Below are positions 6,771-8,484 of a stretch of DNA of 8,484 nt, in pieces. The position numbers were made by a program, and so were the translations under genes. Below the pieces are notes generated by a model. It saw only the letters and a program-made list of their open reading frames with translations, was not told the origin of the DNA and ran no database searches. Numbering within the stretch: the first letter of the stretch is position 1; the number at the start of each line of letters is the position of its first letter. Location: the NCBI GenBank assembly GCA_947630315.1, contig CANRHA010000067.1, forward strand, positions 1-8,484. The letters run 5' to 3'. This DNA comes from an uncultured Clostridia bacterium (lineage in GTDB: Bacteria; Bacillota; Clostridia; Oscillospirales; Ruminococcaceae).

Positions 6771-6814
6771 ATAGTATGAGAAAATTTCCGCAAGGAAATT
6801 TACGAATACCTTTT
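6771..6814. repeat. Repeat module 1: constant flanks around an A/T-rich GCAA-loop hairpin
   Basis: ATAGTATGAG (6771-6780) and GAATACCTTTT (6804-6814) are the constant flanks of a module found five times in the window. The centre here is AAATTTCC-GCAA-GGAAATTT (6782-6801), a perfect 8-bp stem with a GNRA tetraloop. This centre is unrelated in sequence to those of the other four copies. Confidence 0.75.
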
Positions 6815-6880
6815 TATAGTGTGTGGACGCGCGTTGAATTGCTTTATTATTTGAGGGGCACAATAAACTGGTTCATTTAA
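6815..6880. other. Spacer between repeat module 1 and the tandem duplication
   Basis: About 65 nt of lower-GC sequence in which I see no gene, hairpin or promoter that I can support. Confidence 0.3.
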
Positions 6881-7030
6881 GATAGCATGAGCGAAGCTAA
6901 TACATTTTCATCAATTGCATGTAGCCGCACTATGTCACACCCGCCCCCAAAAGAGCTTTCTATCTTCTATTCATCTATCTTCTAACGCTCTAATAGCATG
7001 AGCGGCTTTGCCGCGAATACCTTTTACCCC
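6881..7030. repeat. Tandem duplication, first copy (modules 2 and 3)
   Basis: This 150-nt block aligns without gaps to 7107-7256 at an offset of 226 nt, with 8 mismatches by my count (about 95% identity). It holds module 2 (6882-6908, centre CGAAGC) and module 3 (6993-7025, centre hairpin GCGGC-TTT-GCCGC at 7002-7014). Between them lies a TCTA-type heptamer tract at 6959-6987 (TCTATCT, TCTATTC, an extra A, TCTATCT, TCTAACG), bracketed by AGAGC (6952-6956) and GCTCT (6987-6991). Weaker similarity continues past 7030, for example in AGAGCGCCTC near 7062. Confidence 0.85.
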
Positions 7031-7070
7031 CGTAGCGGCAGCTTGTACTTCTTACCCGGGAAAGAGCGCC

Positions 7071-7105
7071 TCTGTCTTCTGACCTCTGACTTCTGTTTTC
7101 TGTTC
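7071..7105. repeat. Heptamer array, five units of TCTGNNN
   Basis: Five in-phase units occur: TCTGTCT, TCTGACC, TCTGACT, TCTGTTT, TCTGTTC. It is 35 nt long, like the arrays at 6531 and 6691, and ends 1 nt before the second duplication copy. A decayed counterpart of one unit, TCTGATT (7313-7319), lies at the matching place after the second copy. Confidence 0.85.
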
Positions 7106-7106
7106 G

Positions 7107-7256
7107 GATAGCATGAGCGAAGCGAATACCTTTTCATCAATTGCATGTAGCCGCACTCTGTCACACCCGCCCCCAAAAGAGCTTTCTATCTTCTATTCAT
7201 CTATCTTCTAACGCTCTAATAGCCTGAGCAGCTCCGCCGCGAATACCTTTTCCCCC
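7107..7256. repeat. Tandem duplication, second copy (modules 4 and 5)
   Basis: Gap-free match to 6881-7030. Module 4 (7108-7134) has centre CGAAGC. Module 5 (7219-7251) has centre GCAGCTCCGCCGC, where substitutions relative to module 3 break one stem pair without compensation. The TCTA-type heptamer tract is repeated at 7185-7213. The copy ends about 85 nt before the alaS -35 box, with only diverged repeat sequence in between. Confidence 0.85.
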
Positions 7257-7340
7257 ATCGAGGCGGCAGACTGTATCGCCCGCCTGTGAAGGAGCGCCTC
7301 ATCCACCCGTCTTCTGATTTCTCCCCTCCAACATTCCGGC

Positions 7341-7369
7341 TTGACAAAACTCTTTCCGTCCGCTATAAT
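7341..7369 (+). promoter_or_regulatory. Consensus sigma-A promoter of alaS
   Basis: TTGACA (7341-7346), a 17-nt spacer and TATAAT (7364-7369) are a full match to consensus at both boxes. Transcription would start near 7376, right before the T-box leader. Such a strong promoter fits a gene whose output is set mainly by attenuation. Confidence 0.9.
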
Positions 7370-7375
7370 CTATCC

Positions 7376-7594
7376 GTAAAGCGTTGACGGGATTGACCGG
7401 GGATCTATTGAACTCAGAGAGCGGGCGCAGGCTGAAAGCCCGTTTCAATGGCCGCGGGTGCTCCCCCCGAGCTCCGCAGAAAACTGCGGCGTTTTCCGCG
7501 TTAAGGAACCTAAAGGCGGCATTTTTGCCGCGAATTTGGGTGGTACAGCGATTTGCCTCGCCCCAATTTTAGGGGCGGGGCCTTAATTTTTGTT
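7376..7594 (+). promoter_or_regulatory. T-box riboswitch (tRNA-Ala sensing) of alaS
   Basis: The leader RNA binds tRNA-Ala. Uncharged tRNA stabilises an antiterminator and allows alaS transcription. Stem I shows CTATTGA (7405-7411) pairing with TCAATGG (7445-7451), the CAGAGAG motif (7415-7421) and an apical stem GCGGG/CCCGT (7421-7425/7439-7443). The likely specifier codon is GCT (7460-7462), with GCC at 7451-7453 as an alternative. A hairpin CCGCAG-AAAA-CTGCGG (7474-7489) and GCGGCA-TTTT-TGCCGC (7516-7531) follow. The T-box sequence is AATTTGGGTGGTACAGCG (7533-7550). Its TGGT would pair with the ACCA end of tRNA-Ala. The antiterminator pairs GGG (7538-7540) with CCC (7562-7564) and GCG (7548-7550) with CGC (7559-7561). 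The last bulge base is A where CC is usual. Confidence 0.93.
7555..7591 (+). terminator. Regulated intrinsic terminator of the alaS T-box
   Basis: A 10-bp stem pairs 7555-7564 (GCCTCGCCCC) with 7572-7581 (GGGGCGGGGC), with one G-U pair, a 7-nt loop and a T-rich tail (TTAATTTTTG). Bases 7559-7564 are shared with the antiterminator, so only one of the two can form. Confidence 0.9.
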
Positions 7595-7630
7595 AGTTAA
7601 ATTCTATTTTTATTTTTGGAGGAATCAACT

Positions 7631-8484
7631 ATGAAATGGACCGGACTGAACGACCTGAGAGAAAGCTTTCTTACGTTTATGGAATCAAAGGGCTGCCTCA
7701 GACACAAGAGCTACCCTCTCGTTCCCGAAAACGATAAGAGCGTTCTGCTGATCATCGCGGGAATGGCGCCCCTTAAACCGTATTTCACTAAACAAGAGGT
7801 GCCCCCGAGGACGAGAATGACCACCTGCCAGAAGTGCATACGCACCAACGACATCGAAAACGTAGGCAAGACCGCTCGCCACGGCACCTTCTTTGAGATG
7901 CTCGGAAACTTCTCGTTCGGAGATTATTTCAAGAAGGAAGCCATCTCGTGGGCGTGGGAATACTTCACAAAGGTTTTGGAGATCCCCGAGGAAAAGCTAT
8001 ACGTCTCGGTATATGAGGAGGACGACGAGGCCGCAGATATCTGGCACAACGTCGTCGGACTTCCCGAGGAGAAAATTTTCAGAATGGGGCGCGAAGACAA
8101 CTTCTGGGAGGCCGGGATCGACGGACCCTGCGGGCCTTGCTCCGAGATATACTACGACCGCGGCCCCGAATACGGCTGCGGCAAGCCCGATTGCACCGTA
8201 GGCTGCGACTGCGACAGGTATATGGAGGTGTGGAACCTCGTTTTCACACAGTTTGAACGCCACGAGGACGGCACCTATACCGAGCTTGCGCAGAAGAACA
8301 TCGACACCGGCATGGGCCTTGAAAGACTTGCCACCGTTATGCAGAACGTGGATTCCATCTTCGACGTAGACACCATCAAGGCTATAAGAGATCACATCTG
8401 CCGGATAGCCGGCTGCGAATACGGCAAGGACTACAAAAAAGACGTCTCTATCCGCGTTATAACCGACCACATCCGCACCGTTAC
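7631..8484 (+). CDS. alaS: Alanine--tRNA ligase, N-terminal part (runs off the right edge)
   Basis: AlaRS attaches alanine to tRNA-Ala in the cytoplasm. The 284 visible residues cover most of the class II aminoacylation domain; a full enzyme is about 870-880 residues. Visible are RMTTCQKCIRTNDIENVG (62-79), the motif 2 region RHGTFFEMLGNFSFGDYFK (83-101), CGPCSEIYYDRG (167-178), EVWNLVFTQFER (199-210) and the motif 3 sequence DTGMGLERL (225-233). A cysteine-rich segment with Cys183, 188, 192 and 194 lies between them, as in other clostridial forms. The usual NAGM motif reads IAGM (42-45). ATG at 7631 follows GGAGG (7618-7622) by 8 nt and lies downstream of the T-box terminator. The editing and C-Ala domains are beyond the window. 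Confidence 0.97.
   Translation, partial: MKWTGLNDLRESFLTFMESKGCLRHKSYPLVPENDKSVLLIIAGMAPLKPYFTKQEVPPRTRMTTCQKCIRTNDIENVGKTARHGTFFEMLGNFSFGDYFKKEAISWAWEYFTKVLEIPEEKLYVSVYEEDDEAADIWHNVVGLPEEKIFRMGREDNFWEAGIDGPCGPCSEIYYDRGPEYGCGKPDCTVGCDCDRYMEVWNLVFTQFERHEDGTYTELAQKNIDTGMGLERLATVMQNVDSIFDVDTIKAIRDHICRIAGCEYGKDYKKDVSIRVITDHIRTV

Noticed and set aside
6531..7256. CRISPR array
   Set aside because: The repeats are short heptamers and unequal modules, without regular unique spacers, and no cas gene is present.
7384..7572. Possible leader peptide of 62 codons before alaS
   Set aside because: It spans the T-box stems and terminator, whose base pairing explains the sequence; no ribosome binding site.
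7997..8470. Minus-strand open frame of 157 codons opposite alaS
   Set aside because: The plus strand encodes unmistakable AlaRS motifs across the same bases.

Overview
The window looks like the chromosome of a Gram-positive anaerobe of the class Clostridia, probably close to the Oscillospiraceae/Ruminococcaceae. The clues are a T-box riboswitch ahead of alaS, an RNase M5-type Toprim protein with a long C-terminal extension, a cysteine-rich insertion in AlaRS, consensus sigma-A promoters with 17-nt spacers, and strong GGAG-type ribosome binding sites. No species call is possible from the sequence alone.

Layout. Positions 1-128 hold a leftward sigma-A promoter and the leader of a gene lying outside the window. 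From 6400 down to 129 on the minus strand there is one tightly packed five-gene operon: comEC, holA, an rnmV-like gene, an MBOAT O-acyltransferase and a DHHW-family protein. Junctions are an 11-nt overlap or gaps of 9-16 nt, and I see no internal terminator. A good promoter (6436-6464) drives it. From about 6465 to 7340 there is no convincing gene. This stretch is packed with small hairpins, three 35-nt heptamer arrays, a hairpin that overlaps a G-quadruplex motif, and an imperfect 226-bp tandem duplication. At 7341 a consensus promoter starts a plus-strand T-box leader (about 7376-7594), followed by alaS, which runs off the right edge.

How the genes fit together. comEC (DNA-uptake channel), holA (clamp-loader delta subunit) and the rnmV-like gene (5S rRNA maturation family) are housekeeping genes. 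The last two genes form a two-component module that, by analogy with AlgI and AlgJ/AlgX, would move acyl groups across the membrane onto a surface polysaccharide. alaS is controlled separately, by tRNA-Ala charging.

The most unusual material is the noncoding repeat region between the divergent comEC and alaS promoters. It holds five copies of a module with constant flanks (ATAGCATGAG and GAATACCTTTT) but different palindromic centres. It also holds three arrays of exactly five heptamers each. I do not recognise a described element matching this arrangement. The ComEC C-terminal domain has also lost the usual metallo-beta-lactamase metal ligands.
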